Assembly (NCBI RefSeq): GCF_047663525.1
Contig: NC_092589.1
Coordinates: 103,182,501-103,246,500 of the forward strand
Length of the DNA: 64,000 nucleotides
Source of the DNA: Anas platyrhynchos
Lineage: Eukaryota; Chordata; Aves; Anseriformes; Anatidae
Direction of reading: 5' to 3'
Part shown: positions 25,222 through 38,989 of the stretch, piece after piece
Layout: every line of letters starts with the position of its first letter
How positions within the stretch are numbered: the first letter of the stretch is position 1
Program-made: the position numbers and the translations under genes
Notes under the pieces: model-generated
Database searches by the model: none
What the model was told of the DNA's origin: nothing
The model's input: only the letters and a program-made list of their open reading frames with translations

Positions 25222-26491
25222 ATTGAATTACAATGATAGAGTGGTTTGGGTTGGAAGGCACCTTAAAGATCATCTAATTCCAACTCCCTGCCATGGTCAG
25301 GGACACCTCTTGCTAGATCAGGTTGCTCAAGGGCTGATCCAGCCTTAAACACTTCCAGGGGTGGGACATACACAATTTCTCTAGGCAACCTGTTTCAGTT
25401 CTTCAGTAAAGAATTTCTTCCAAATATCTAATCTAAACTTTTTTAGATTAAAACTTTTTTAGTTTAAAGCCATTACTTCTTGTGCTATCACTACACTCCC
25501 TGACAAAGAGTCCCTCCCCAGTTTTCCTGTAGCCCTTCTTTGGGTATTGGAAGGCCACTATAATGCCTTCTTGGAGCTTTCTCTGCTTCAGGATGAACAA
25601 CTCCAACTCTCTTAGCCTGTCTTCACAGGAGAGGTGTTTCAGTCCTATTATCTTCGTGGACCCCTTCTGGACTCAGTCCAACAGATCCATGTCCTAGTTG
25701 TCCTTCAGAGCTGAACATAGCACTCTAGGTAGGGTTTTATGAGAGCAGAATAGAGGGGGAGAATTATGTTCCTCAACCTATTGGCAATGCTGCTTTTGAT
25801 GCACCCCTTGATTTAGTTGGTTTTCTGATCTGCAAGTGCATATTGCTGGCTCATGTTGAGCTTCTCATCAACATACACTCCCAGGTGCTTCTCATCAGGA
25901 TTATTTTCAATCCATTCTCCACCTAGCCTGTATTTGTTCTTGTAATTGCCCCAGGCAAGATGCAGGACCTTGCACATGGCTTTGTTGAACTTCATGAGGT
26001 TTGCACAAGTCCACCTCTCAAGCCTGTCCAGGTCCCTCCAGATGGCATCCCTTCCCTCTTGCATGTTGACCATATAACACAGGTTGCTATTGGCAAACTT
26101 TTTGAGGGGGCACTCAATCTTACTGTCCATATCACTGATAAAAATATTAAACACTGGAAGTCCCAATACTGACCCCTGAGGAACACCACTCATTACTGAT
26201 CTCCACTTGGATATTGAGCTGTTGACTGCAACCCTTTGAGTGCAATCATCCAGTCAATTCCTTACCTGCTGAGTGGTCCATCCACCAGATCTATGGCTTT
26301 CCAACTTAGAGACAAAGTTATCATTGGGACTGTGTCAAATGTTTTGCACAAGTCCAGATAGACGATGTCAGTTGCTCTTCCCCTAGCCACCAATGCTGTA
26401 ATCCCATTGTAGAAAGTCACCAGAATTGTCAGGGACCATCTACCATGTTGGCTGTCACCAATCACGTCCTTATTTTCCATGTGCCTTAGGA
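25222..26491 (-). mobile_element. CR1 LINE, 5'-truncated, 3' end included
   Basis: This is a CR1 non-LTR retrotransposon copy of about 1.27 kb in reverse orientation. Its 3' tail is at the left edge, where GTGGTTTGGGTTGGAAGG is the complement of the CR1 3' end next to its terminal octamer repeats. Minus-strand translation gives reverse transcriptase pieces: one from 26480 to 26262 (GDSQHG, RATDIVYLDLCKTFDTVP) and one from 26193 to 25813 (SGVPQGSVLG, LMKFNK, LGVYVDEKLNMSQQ). The two lie in different frames, so at least one frameshift separates them. The catalytic Asp-Asp motif is lost (FAN replaces FAD). The 5' part of ORF2 and ORF1 are missing, as is typical of CR1 insertions. The copy is dead and moderately old. 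Confidence 0.93.
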
Positions 26492-29400
26492 TAATATTTA
26501 ATTATTTTCCATAATCATTTGTATTATTCATGTCTCTCTCATATATGTTACATACAAACAATCCTTCTCAATCTATGAACAATTTTTGTGTCTCTCTACT
26601 ATGTGTGTCATTAATAAAAGTCATGTACACCCTTGTTCAGGTTTAATACAAGAATAATACTGATGAATTGGAAGGAATTTAGAAAAATACAATAGAGAGA
26701 AAGAGAAAACTGGAAAAAATATTTTACAAGGAAAAAAATGAAGAAATTTAGATATATTTCAATTCATCAGATGAGAACTAAGATGGGTATGGTAACAGAC
26801 CACAATTACTTGCAAGATGGAAATACCATGACTGAAAGGAATGGTTTATTTTGGCACAAGGATTATAAGTAAGCATGACAGGATGAAACTTAAAACTGGA
26901 CCTGTCAACCTACTAGATGAAGGGAGTTCCACAACCACTTCTATTAAAAGCTGGACTTGACAGAGAACTATTCTAGGAGAACATTCTCTGCTGGCATGAA
27001 CCATGACCAAATGTATCTCTCTTTGCTTTTACTTCAACAGTTCAAGTTGAAAAAAAAAATAACATATTTGTGTAATATTATGTCTGTGTTAACATAGTAC
27101 GGCGAGATAGTATGAAAGGAATTGGTCTGCTTAGGAATTTAAATGATTTCTTTTATTCTGAGTTTTAGCAAATTAAAGAGGGTAATGAATCTGTCAAAGA
27201 TTTCAGAAACAAACAAAAAAACCACATTTGTTACCATCTTATATTGGAAAAGAAGAGGTGCAAGGGGCCAACAGGATTGTTAGTAGGATTTCCTGTGGTT
27301 TCCAGTGATCTCCCAGTAATGTATAAGGAGTATTTAAATCCTAAATGTAATATTGGTGGATGCGAGTGTGAAAGGGAAGTTCATGTTGCACTCCAGCTTT
27401 CTTAGTTCTTCAGTGTGAGCTGATGAAACCACACTATTGCTGTCAAAGGCCAGGTTAACATTTAATAGCCCCGTAAAACTTTAAACTTACTTTCAGAAAG
27501 TCTTAAAACACTGTTATAGCCCAGATTAAAATTCAGTGGAACTATTATGTTTAACCACTGCCTTTCATTTAAGATAACTCTAAAAGGTATTAACCTCTGT
27601 TATAGAAGAAGGAAGCTGAAGAAATAGACAAAACTCTGTTCAAGCCACAGACAAATGCAAGGTGGCTCAAGAATCTGCTTTATTCTGAATAGATATGCTT
27701 GGATTTTGAAAAACAAGGAGAAATGCACAGCCAGAGGCAGGGAAGAGATCTTGAGGCAATTTGAACAGCCATTGCTCTGTGTCCCAAAGGGATACAGGGT
27801 GAGGATTTTTAGTATGAAATCGGTTAAAAATTCTAATGACTGTGAACGATGAATTTTGTCTTCTGTTTGTACTGTTTGAGGAAACAGAATTATGTATTTC
27901 TTTTTAGTAAGTAATGCTTTCTTTATCATTAATTTATCTTTTTTTCTCAAAGCAAACACTAGGGCACCAAATTTACCTTAGTGACTAAAACTACTACTAA
28001 TGTTGATAAAATGAAAACCTTTCCTTCCCTTTTAATCCCTCTTTCCTGTCTTAAGTCAGACTTAATCTATTCCAAATTTAACATAATTTACCATAATAAA
28101 AAGTGTTAACAGAAATTTAAATAGATATCCAGAAAACAAGTGTGTTGCGGTAATTATAGGTATCTTTCAGATCTCAGGTCAAGGGTGTAAGTATCAACTC
28201 CTGTCCTTTCTGGTTTGCCTGAAACAAAAAACTGCCTGTGATATCTCCCACCCTTTCACAATTAGACAAGAGAGACAATTTTTAAATACTAACTTTCAGC
28301 TTTTCACTGAAACAAATCTGATGTATGGATTTCCTTCTAAGCAGAAGCAGTTTCTGTAGCAATAAGAACTAAGTACATTTTTATACATGCTGAGTGTTCC
28401 ATAGAACACTATGCAGAACCGTCACACCAAGGTCTTGCTTATCTTTAGGTTTTGCTTATCTGTTAGGTCTCTTTAAAATCTTCTGTTCAATACTTCTCAA
28501 GAAAACAGGTCCTGCATGTGCAATACTTCCAGGACCTGCGCATACAAAAGCTGGAAATTTTCCCTGGGAACTCAGGGAAAAGACAAGATATTTTTGTGTA
28601 TCCGCTTGCAACTGTGAAAAAGTTGACCTGGCTCCTCATCACTGTCCCTCGCCTGAAGACTACAAACTCACAAACAACAACATTTCTATAGAACCTTTTA
28701 GTATTTCTTGTTTTATTCAGTCCTAAATCAGTTGAATTAATTTAATTTGTCACTGAAATAGATTTAATTCCAGCAGTAATAGGCAAGTAGATCACAGTGG
28801 TTGGCATTTTTTAACTTCTTAGGTTGTGGTATTGACCAACACGAAAATAATGTTGCTACTTGTAAAGCACATAAAAATGCTTTGGGAGCCATCTAATGAA
28901 AAAAATAAAATAAAATATGCATACCTGATGTGCACAGCATATTTATTCATGTATTTCATCCTAAAACCTTATCAGTACACCAAACATCATTTGAGTTTTG
29001 TTTTTTTTCACTCCCCCATTAAATTCCAAATCAAGTCCAGCATGAAGCTTTATGTCTTCTAATAACATCCACCATAAGTTTTTATGTTTTTTCTCTCATT
29101 TTTCTCCCAGTAATGCTTAGTATTTCTCCTTAGTATATTTTCTTTGTATTTTTCATTTTATGTGTGTGTCTTTGCTTAAGAATAAAGGGCACATTAAATC
29201 TGCTAAGGAGGTCTCAGTCCTTATTGTTGTAATTTCCAGCATGCAGCACAACTTCCACACTCATTACAAACTGTTGTTGCCAAAAAGAGACCAAAAACTT
29301 GAATCCAAGATAATGCAATGAATTTGCCAGTCATATTCCTCTTCATGTGTTATGCTTCTATTGGGATAGATGAGGAATGTGAGATGGCCTTCTACAAATG

Positions 29401-30690
29401 CGCATCTAATTGACAAAACATCACATAAAAACTGGATTGACTTTATACATGGGCTCGGGGTGACCTGTCTCCACTGAGGATGGTAATAAAACTTCCAGTG
29501 CTTTGCATGGTACCAGTATTTATTTCATCCTTATTCTTTAAACCACCCTAATGAGTTCTCTTTGTAGAGGTCACTTCATCTTCAACTTCAAAGGATGAAA
29601 AGGTTGTTCTTTTGGGTAGCATCCATCTCCCTTTAGCCATTTAAAAGTTAGGGGTCTATCAGTGTGCATCGTTCAGGTTGCTTCATGTGAGAAAAAAAAT
29701 ATCTAAAGTGTATAGGCTAAATTGTCCTCTGGAGAGTGATAATGAACACTTAAGTTACAAGAGTGGATGCCTAGATACTAGATCATTAAAGAAAATGAGA
29801 TGAATCTTATCTTTTATACGTATAATAATTAGTTCTTAGTTAATATTAAAAACAAGAAAAATGTGATGAGCAATGAGATATGTATTATGAAATATCAAAC
29901 CTGGGGCTGATAAATAACTGATGATACATGATACATGACAAATAGCTGATACTTACAAAGTAAGGAAAAAGAAATAGAACTTACCTTCTCAATTCAGACT
30001 CACTAATTAATCTAATCAGTTAGAATCTTAATTCAATATACCCCTTATTCTGTGGAAATCTTATCATTACTCTGTTCCACTTCTATTTGTGGAAGACTCT
30101 CTCTCTGACACACACCTTGCCATTGCATGATAAGGCAGACACTGATTGTGCTTAGATGTCTCGCTGCTGCTGACATGTGTCTAAATAATATGCACAATGT
30201 GTTTCTAAAACAGTCTAATGGCTCAGCTGAATTAAAGCAAGCTTGCAAAGTAACACATGGGAATCCTACAGGCTGTTTAATTTGTTGGACACCATGTATT
30301 GCGGCAAGGATATTTCACATTTGCATATTTTCAAAACACAATGAAACACAGTGCTTTAAAATCTGAAAATACCCATGTATGGTAGATTCAACACATGAGT
30401 ATTATTGTCATCAATAAACTTCTGGTAACTACTACTCAAATAGGAAATGTGCCTTTGACATTTCTACTATTCATCTGTGAATGATTTGTATGATCTCTTC
30501 AAGTTTGGTTCTACAAAACTTTGCTTATCTCTTCCACCCTAAATAATATTTTTGGTTGTCACTGAAAAGATTTTCAAATGCTTCAAAACCAGATAACGTC
30601 ACCTCAGAATCCATTACACACATGATCTTTTTCTTTGTATAGCCTAAGTACAGTTTCATATATTTACGTTCTTTGCCTTTTATGATATGC
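26492..30690. other. Gene desert between CR1 and the solo LTR
   Basis: AT-rich non-coding DNA with few simple repeats and no recognisable coding or RNA gene. The longest open frames (about 110-120 codons near 27600-27960 and 28394-28726) are unrelated to any protein I know and have no coding-like composition. Confidence 0.55.
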
Positions 30691-31279
30691 TGTCCTGGTT
30701 TCAGTTAGGACAGAGTTAATTTTCTTCCCAGTAGCTGGTAGAATGCTATGTTTTGGCTTAGGATGAGAAGAGTGCTGATAACACTCTGATGTTTTAATTG
30801 TTGCAGAGCAGTGCTTACACCAAGCCAAGGACGTCTCAGCTTCTTGCTCTGTCCTACCAACGGGCAGGCTGGGGGTGCAGCAAGAGCTGGGAGGGGACAG
30901 ACCCAGGACAGCTGACCCAAACTAGCCAAAGGGGTATTCCATACCATCTGACGTCATGCTAAACAATATATAGGGGTGGCTAGCCAGGGGAGAGGGGCCA
31001 GACTGCTCGGGGTTAGGCTGGGCATTGTTCAGCAGTTGGTGAGCACTGTGCATCACTTGTTTGTACACATTATTATTAGTAGTACTGTTATCATCATTAT
31101 TGTTATTATTATTGTTATAATAATTATTGTTATTATTATTTTCCTGTCTTAATAAACTACCTTTTTCTCTACTCACGGGCTTCACTTTCCCATTTCTCTC
31201 CCCCATCCCAGAGAGGGAGGGGGGAGGGTGAGCGAATGGCTGTGTGGTGTTTAGCTGCAGGCCGGGTTAAACCACGACA
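30691..31279 (+). mobile_element. Solo LTR of an endogenous retrovirus with 5-bp target duplication
   Basis: The element is 589 bp, starts TGTCCTGGTTTC and ends AACCACGACA, so it has the TG...CA termini of an LTR. It is flanked by perfect TATGC duplications at 30686-30690 and 31280-31284. A TATA-like ATATATA at 30966-30972 and an AATAAA at 31151-31156 place it in + orientation. A TTA-rich microsatellite (about 31065-31142) lies inside. No internal viral genes accompany it, so it is a solo LTR left by recombination between two LTRs. A 5-bp duplication is typical of ERVL (class III) elements; the terminal sequences resemble an LTR family widespread in birds. The clean duplication suggests moderate to recent age. 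Confidence 0.9.
31065..31142 (+). repeat. TTA/TTG-type trinucleotide microsatellite within the LTR
   Basis: Repeated ATTATT and GTTATT units lie just upstream of the LTR polyadenylation signal. Confidence 0.85.
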
Positions 31280-31284
31280 TATGC

Positions 31285-33639
31285 TTTTTTTGTTGTTGCT
31301 TGTTTGTTTGATGCCATTTGTTTATTTTTTTTTTTGTTTTAAATGCCTCTGTATTTCTCTTCCAAGGACAACATGAATTTGGGATGATTTGGTGGCTCTG
31401 ATCTGCAGCAACTTTTCAGTCACACAGCTACAGAAAATGGTATGGAGGTACAAGTGATATATGTATAAATGCCATATTCATACAAATGATACCATTTCCT
31501 GAACTTTCATTAGGTTATAGGCTGATTTTCCCACATCTTCTATGGAACTTAATTTCCTTTATTGCCTTATGACATCTATTTTGTTTCATGAGCCATATAG
31601 TTTTAGAAGTGTGAAGTCTTATAACAAGTGGATTTTCTCTTCTCTGTATAAGCTAGGGAAAATATACAGAGTAACTAATGTTATTGGAAAACTCATATCA
31701 CAATAGGATTGTAGGGGTAAACAACTACATTTGCAGTGTATAATCTCCTCCACAAGATTTCTAATTATTGTTATGCTTGTGTAGTCAGGAAATCATGGTC
31801 TATAAAGCAAGCCTAATTTCCTGTGGCTTGCACCTGAACACGATAAAAGCTCTTGATCTCCTTTCTTTCTCCAGAGGCAAATCACAAGGCTGTGACATTC
31901 CAGTTTAATTCTACAGTGAGTACATACTTCCACCCATGTAATCCTGAAACTGTTACCTTGATGAATGCTTGACCAGGGTCTCTTTGGACTTTCTGTAGCA
32001 GCCTAGGTATTTCTTCATAATAAAGTGAAGATATGGTACATTGTTTTGTTGGTGTTGTTGTTTTTGTTTCTGTAATCTCAGTAATTGCATGAGTTAGTGA
32101 CACTAATTAGTTTAGGCAAAATTGTTTTTCCTCTTCCTATTCACTTTTAAACCAACATGAGAGTGTGTTTATGTTGGACAGGCAGTTAATTACTACTTCC
32201 CCCTACAACAAAGAGAAGACTATATTGATTAGATGTAGCTGTGAAAACATTAAAGGAGAAAAAAAAAAAAAAAAGCAAAAAAAAAAAAGCTCCAGGTTTG
32301 TCCAATGTAACATGAGCTTTAGTGCTTGTGACAGGTGCCAGATTTACAGCAGTAGAGACTGCAATCCTCTCTACCCAAGGCAGGTAAGGCTTTTCCCTGC
32401 CTGTCACTCAGTTGTACTCCGGTGGGAGAAGCACCAGATGTGCAAAAGCAATTCATTGCTTTTAAATCCTTTGGTGCTGACTGAGTAGGATTGCATCAGG
32501 GACATCAACTTATTTCATGTGGGCCAACAAATAATGCTGACTTTCCAGCCTCCATCCAACAAAGCTGTTTAGAGCATATATAAATTTAAGAGTAGCTCTA
32601 TCTATTCCAGTGCTTTAGGTCCTCATTCACTTCTGACCAGGAGAGGATTTGAACCAGAGACTTACAGCTAAAAGGTTTCATATCCTTCAACTAATTCCCC
32701 AGTCACTCCTAACCAACTGCCTTTGGAAGCATATAAACGGTGCCTCACACCAAATGCCTTGGCAGAATATTCCTGTTTCACCATTTCTGGCATCTACATC
32801 CAGTATCAGAAGAATCACTTTTGTTTTGCTAATATTTGTCAAACTTCACATCATGACTTCAAGCCTAAAACCTATACCTGCCCTGAACAGTACCTCTTTA
32901 AGCATTTAATCCCATGAAAACTCATGGTGACTTACTCATTCAGGTGAGCTAGGTCTGCATTCTCAAGCCAAACCTAGAATAAATGCTTATTATTTTACAA
33001 GAAATTAAACATCTTCAGCTATGTATTCAATCTTATATACTAACAAATTTTCAGTTGAACTGCTTGTGGTAGAAGAAATAAAATAAAAGAAAAAATTTGG
33101 CAGTAAATATGAGGGAGGTATGGAAGAATTAAAGTGTCCCACTGAAAATATTGTGACCAGAGACCAAGATCATATTAATATACAGTTATAGTTGCTTTGA
33201 TGTTCTGAGTCACTTGTAAGCTAAATATATATGCAAAGCAGCCAGTGAAGAGGCCTGATTCATGTCTGTAAGCACTTTGCAGAAGTGACAATTTCTTGTC
33301 AGTTATAGGGTCTCTCCCCACCTGCAGCACACAGGCAGAGGATCCCTCCTATGTTAGGACCTCTTCCTCCCCATTGCAGCAGAGTCTGTGCCTCCATGGC
33401 ACTGAGCCATGATACTGTAGATACTATAGATGACTCATGGGCACAGGGCCATGGCGTTCTGCATCATGTTACACCTGCACCACTTCTCAGTGTGCCTGTT
33501 GCAGGGAAGGGAAGGCAGCTAGCATGGGTCCCATGAGGACTGCAGAAAAATAAAGTCTCAGGAACTGGAGGCTGGGAAGGTCTTGCTGAGCAATCACATC
33601 CCAGTCCCTCATATCACAAATGGCCATATCTGTATACAT
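31285..33639. other. Gene desert between the solo LTR and an old CR1
   Basis: Non-coding DNA with T- and A-rich runs (about 31325-31345 and 32258-32290). I see no gene. A slightly GC-richer stretch at about 33300-33600 has no recognisable identity. Confidence 0.55.
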
Positions 33640-34100
33640 GACATAATTAATATTCCATCTGACCCTCTATCCATTTGTTCAGTGGCATGATTTTTTTCTC
33701 CATATCCCTGCTAAAAATATTGCTCATGTTAACAATGTCCTTTTTAGAAACTACATTACTTTGATAGTTAGTAGTTATCCTGTGACTTGCTAATATACCC
33801 AGGTTTTTCTCTTTCTCAGTCATTTTTAACAAACGAGCCCTTTGCCTGTAGCAGAGGCTTTTGTTATTAGCCTGTAAGTGCATGACCTTGCATTTTGTAG
33901 TATTGAATTTCAATTACTCTAGCCTACGACGTCATGCAGTTCTTCCTGCGTGCCTCTTCCCAGCCATCCTTCAGAGTCAAGTTCCCTCCACCATGGTATC
34001 ACCAGCAAATATCAGCACCACTCTGACTCTTTGCTTAGCAAGGGCATTAAAACCACATCACATAAAAACAGTTCCAACAAACCATGGTTGGGACTAGCAG
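33640..34100 (-). mobile_element. Old, degenerate CR1-like LINE fragment
   Basis: Minus-strand translation from about 33913 gives MKFNTTKCKVMHL, then EKEKNLGILASHRITTNYQS. This matches the pattern of the CR1 reverse transcriptase C-terminal region (KFN..KCKVMHL, EK.LG.L...). To the right, reverse-complement sequence resembles the preceding part of ORF2 but is badly decayed. It is much more diverged than the 25-kb copy, so it belongs to an older CR1 subfamily. The edges are approximate. Confidence 0.75.
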
Positions 34101-34386
34101 CAGGAGTCTCCGTGCAGTTAAATGCTTTCTACTCCAAGCTTAGACCTTGTGGTTGCACTGACACTTGGCCTGTTCCCTCTTTGTGTCCTTGGCCTGCTAC
34201 AAATCTCTGTTTTCCCCAGCATAACTAATAATTCCTCATGTAATGTGGTATTGTGCAGTTAATTACAGTTACATATAGTTAACTAAGGTTGAGACAAAGT
34301 AACTATGCCATGTCCATTTTTCTAAGGAAAAGCTGTCTTTTCACAGCCTTTTTACCAGCATGAAGATAACAGATACATAGATAAAA

Positions 34387-34470
34387 ATGTGTAAATTACC
34401 TGTCTATCGTCTGTCTATTTATCATATCTGTCTATCTACATATCTATCTATCTATTCATCTATCTTCCAT
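34387..34470 (+). repeat. Imperfect (TCTA)n microsatellite
   Basis: TCTA and TCTG tetramers with interruptions. Confidence 0.85.
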
Positions 34471-34513
34471 CTTTCCATCTAACTTCTAGCTTTATATGGT
34501 TATATAGAGTTCC

Positions 34514-34538
34514 TTTTTTTTTTTTTTTTTTTTTTTTT
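34514..34538 (+). repeat. Poly-T run
   Basis: 25 consecutive T. Confidence 0.95.
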
Positions 34539-34892
34539 CCTCCTTAAACCCCACATATCAGTAGTTGGACTAAGTACTCCTGTAGCCACAGCATTTTTTT
34601 CTCTTTCTAAATATCACTCATATGGCAGCACTTCTGCCTCAGCCAGATAATTTGTTGAAAAGATGGGGATATTTTTGTGCTTGTGCTCTCAGTCCAATCC
34701 AGTAATCGTTCTGAATTACCCATTTCCTTCAACGTGGCAATCCTATTTTCTGTGGGGGCAGGAAAAGTCTTCTTACAAACTACACATTTTGCTTGCTGGC
34801 TTTTTACATGCTTATCACTGCATTTTGAGTCCCAGCTTCAAAGAATCCTAAGATATATTCACCTAAACATCCGGTTTTGAAAGCCAGGGAAT

Positions 34893-34893
<1 letters not shown>

Positions 34894-34925
<32 letters not shown>
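34894..34925 (+). repeat. Poly-T run
   Basis: 32 consecutive T. The sequence to its right has no retroposon signature that I recognise. Confidence 0.95.
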
Positions 34926-34926
<1 letters not shown>

Positions 34927-36320
34927 ATATACAAACAGGAACAACTTCAGCAGGACAGAATGAGAGTTTGGAGTCTGTATTTTACTGTATTTTAATAATT
35001 GTAGGCAGAATTGTACAAGTTTCTCAGGGTCTGCATTTTTCATGTCAGTTAAATTGATAAGTAAGTATCCAAATCTCTGCGAATTTAATTCCTTCATTTC
35101 TAAAACCTGAGTTGGCACCTAAAATGCAGTTGTTGGAGCCATGGAGACTATAGCTCTCTGACGTTTTGTTTTGTTTTGTTTTGTAGCCCTAACTGAAAAA
35201 CTGTCTAGATGGTACACAACAAGGAAAAAAATACATCTCACCTTCCCCTGCCCAGCTTTGACACCACAGGCTGTGTTGCATCACCCTATCCAACATGCTT
35301 TATTCCATAAATGCACATTTGAAACAATGCTTATATCTTCTACTTATGCAGGGTAGGACTATTTCACATGGTTGCTGCCTAGAGCTCTCACCTCTGCACA
35401 TGCATGCACTGCACTCTGCTCCAGACAGGTACCCAGGGAAGCAGGCTGAAGAAGTGTAACCTGAAAAGCTGAGCTTTGAGCAGGTGCACAGAGGTTATCT
35501 GTGCTGCCAGACTAGAGGCACTTAAGAGGAATGAACAGGTGAAGGAGTATCCACATTTCAAAGAGTGTTTGTAAAATAGTTCAGTAGTTCAACAGCATTT
35601 TCTTTTTCTTCTTAAAGCAGATATAGAGTAAGAAAACACCATTTAATTATTTATTTACTTAATTTTATTCACAGCAAAATGACATTCCAACACACTTAAA
35701 GAGTATTTTCTTACCTTTTGTGCAATTGAGTCTTTGCTGAGGCTTTAAAGGTTCAGATCAAGCCCTGATAAAGACAGAAGAGATGACACATAGGCTATGG
35801 CACACATTGTTATAGATCTATGGCTCTAGCTTTGCATTTTCATTGTCACTACCTAATTAGATCAACTGGCAGTTTTATGACAAGGAAAAGGTTATAATTG
35901 ACTTATTTGAGCAGAAAATGCTTATTTTGCCTACTTTCACTGACACTCACCAACACTTTTGCCAACTCTGCTGTGATCTCCCAGCAGCAATCATATTCTA
36001 AATATCACCGTGTCTGAACAGTGCCTGGATGAAACTTTTAACCCAAATCTCACTTGAAGTGAATCTCTGGACAATTCCACCTCCCAATACGAGCATACAA
36101 GCACCTGAGAATGTATCATTTTGCTCTTTTCATAGTTTTCTTTCCAAAATATACATATACATACCCAGATTTTTGGTCACTCGTCTCCTTTTCTTTTTTT
36201 TTTTTTTTTCTTCCCTTAATTAAGGGCGAGACTTAACTCTAGAGACTTGATAATCTGTCTTATTAAAATATTAAAACAGGGCCCACCCTCTAATTCTGTA
36301 ATCCTCACAGTCTTGGTAGA

Positions 36321-37241
36321 ATATAGTAACCTTTAGATTTGATGGGTGTCCTTGTTTAATGTTGCCAGCACTGCATCACAGGGCAGCATTCCTGCAGTGG
36401 CTTACCTCAGTGTTTAGCTAAGGGAAGAAGAGAACTCATATTCAGCAAACCTCTAAAAAACCTGTGAAAGGAAAATGAAAACAGAAACAAACAAGAAAAA
36501 AAAATCAAGCTTAATATAGTTATTGATTTTATTTGTATTATATGTCCCTTCCTTGTTGGTTTAATGGGACTTCAAAGTATTTGGGGGGTAGGGGGTGAGA
36601 GGGAGGGGAGAGAGGAAGAGGTTGGGGACATGTCAAAACTAGAAAGTGTCTTGTTTATATTAAAATAATCTCATTTATATTAGCAAATTTTACTAAAGAA
36701 ATCCCACTGAAATAAAGTATTTGTATCCAAGTGTGTCCTAGTTGATGACAGGGACAACAATAACATATTTATTAATTTGAAACAAACAATGTACAGTAAC
36801 TAACATGGCAAAATATATATGAAAATTACAGTCTCCTTTATCCCTACAAAGGTTTAGTTCTGTTGAAAATGAAACACAAAATTTCCGTAAATAATTTCTA
36901 ATATTCTTAATCTAAACCCAGGACTTCAAAATCAAATAATTGAAACATTAAACAACTTCATTTACAAAAACATATGCAGATTCAGACCTATAGAGTGGAA
37001 AACAGTTCAATGGTGTCAACAAAGATGTCAGAGACAAAACCTCTGGGTTTTTTTCCTGACTGTTTATTTTTCTGAACTGTTTATTTTTCTGAATTCAGTG
37101 AAGCTGTTTACCTTGGCCAGGTGTGGTGATTATAAAAATGTGGATAAGACAATTCATCTTCTTTGTAATAATTTCATACGAATTTAGATAGTATTTTCAA
37201 AACTGCTTGAAGGATAAAATATAGTAGCCTTTAGATTTGAT
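36321..37241 (+). repeat. Dispersed direct repeat pair (23-mer)
   Basis: A 23-mer beginning ATATAGTAACCTTTAG occurs at 36321-36343 and again at 37219-37241 with one mismatch (A to G). The bases between and around the two copies are not obviously related. Confidence 0.65.
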
Positions 37242-38531
37242 TAATTTGATTGATTAAGTGCTGTGGTGTCTTTCTTCTGGAAATTATAGTAGTGAGTACC
37301 CCCACAAAAACATACACACACACAAAAACAAAACAAACAAAGCAAAACAAAACAAATAAGTAGTTAAAACAATAATTTTATGGGATTTTTAGTATGAAAA
37401 ATGATGGGTTCTTTACTTCTTGAAGACTCTGTAGCATAAAATACAACAGAGCAGACAAGGCCAAGTACTTAACAGCCACAAATATATCCCAAACATGTAC
37501 ATGTGTCTGCACCACACTAGGCCTTCTAACTTTCAGGGATTGCTTTCTTTTCTGTTTGATCCGGATTTTCATATTTCCTCTATCTACTTTGATTTTCCCA
37601 GTGTCTTTTATTTCTTTTTTCTCAGAGGTAAGATTATCCATACCCTCTGCTTCTGCAGACTGGCACGGCTCCTTTGAAGTCCATGAAAGTGTGCCAATTT
37701 ACACCACTGCAGAATACTTCAATATTGTGTTGTAACTACAGATGGGTACCAGCTGCAAATTTTGGTTTGGATCCAAGATCACCCCAAACTAAGGAGTGTT
37801 TGGATTCATAGTTGTGGTTCAGGCCCCTTCTCTATGGCTGTTTTATACCAGAAAGTGAAAAATTGCTTTCTAAATGCAATGGAGGGCTAACACCTGTCAG
37901 GGAGATACCTTCATTAGAGTTAATCTGCATTAACCTGGAAAGTAATTTTTGTGGAAACCTCCTGTATAGAAGAGAATCAGAGGAGGGAAGAGATACAATC
38001 ATAGTAAAAACAAAACAAAAACTATAGGCTAAAATTTGTGTTTGATCTAACACATTCCGAAAATAAATTGCAATATTGTTGAACTGTTAGGTTATCAAAT
38101 GAGTTTATATTCTTTATATCACTGTCCAGTAGAAGAGTCTAAGAAAGAAAATCCTTTTTAAAGTCCAGCAGTGAAATGAAAGGTACATAAAAGCACAGAA
38201 TTATTAGCATACATTTCATTCTATCAAACTAACACTGTTAAATCCCACTTTGTCTTGGCTTTTCCCCTCCTGCTAAGACAGAAATGAACATGTTTTTTTG
38301 TATTTCATTTAGAAGATCTACAGCTACTTTTAATAAATTCATAATATTTAATTCATGCTTGTTGAAGCCTTGTTCTACTTCAGTTTTGACCTTGGAAGTT
38401 GATTAAAATTATGTGGGATGTCATTGCCAGTAAAGTGGCAAACTCCTGGAAAATATCTTTGATTCAAGAGCTGAAAAGGATGACTTTCAAATGTTGAAAC
38501 AATTTTGAGGTGTTCAAAATATAAATTTCCT

Positions 38532-38534
<3 letters not shown>

Positions 38535-38568
<34 letters not shown>
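38535..38568 (+). repeat. (CA)n microsatellite
   Basis: About 17 uninterrupted CA units. Confidence 0.97.
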
Positions 38569-38989
38569 AAAACAAAACAACAGAAAAAACAACAAGTATT
38601 TCATTTAGGACTGTGTATGATCATTATTGTCAAAGACCAGCTTAAATATCATCAAAGATCAAATACAAATTTCTGATTGGATGTTCAGAAGGGTTGCCTG
38701 ATTGATATGGCTGACAGGTCAAGGTGCTCTACAAATCAGAGAGAGACATGTGATAGACTTTGCCATGTTATCTTCCCAACATGTTCATGCCATAATGAAA
38801 GACCATTAAGAGGAGCGGACTGCTCATTTCCACTCTGTTTGCTGCCAAACATGTTAACTCCAGTCACACAGGAATGCCTTTGCTTCCTAGGACTGATAGC
38901 GTCTTTGAGGGAATGGAATTAGAGCTCAGACTCTTAAATAAGTTACGGTTATGTAAAACATGTAAGTTCTAGAACTTAAGCCTCTCCCT

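Noticed and set aside
25813..26193. 126-codon minus-strand frame taken as a host gene
   Set aside because: It is part of the CR1 reverse transcriptase, with a frameshift and loss of the catalytic aspartates, so it belongs to a dead retrotransposon.
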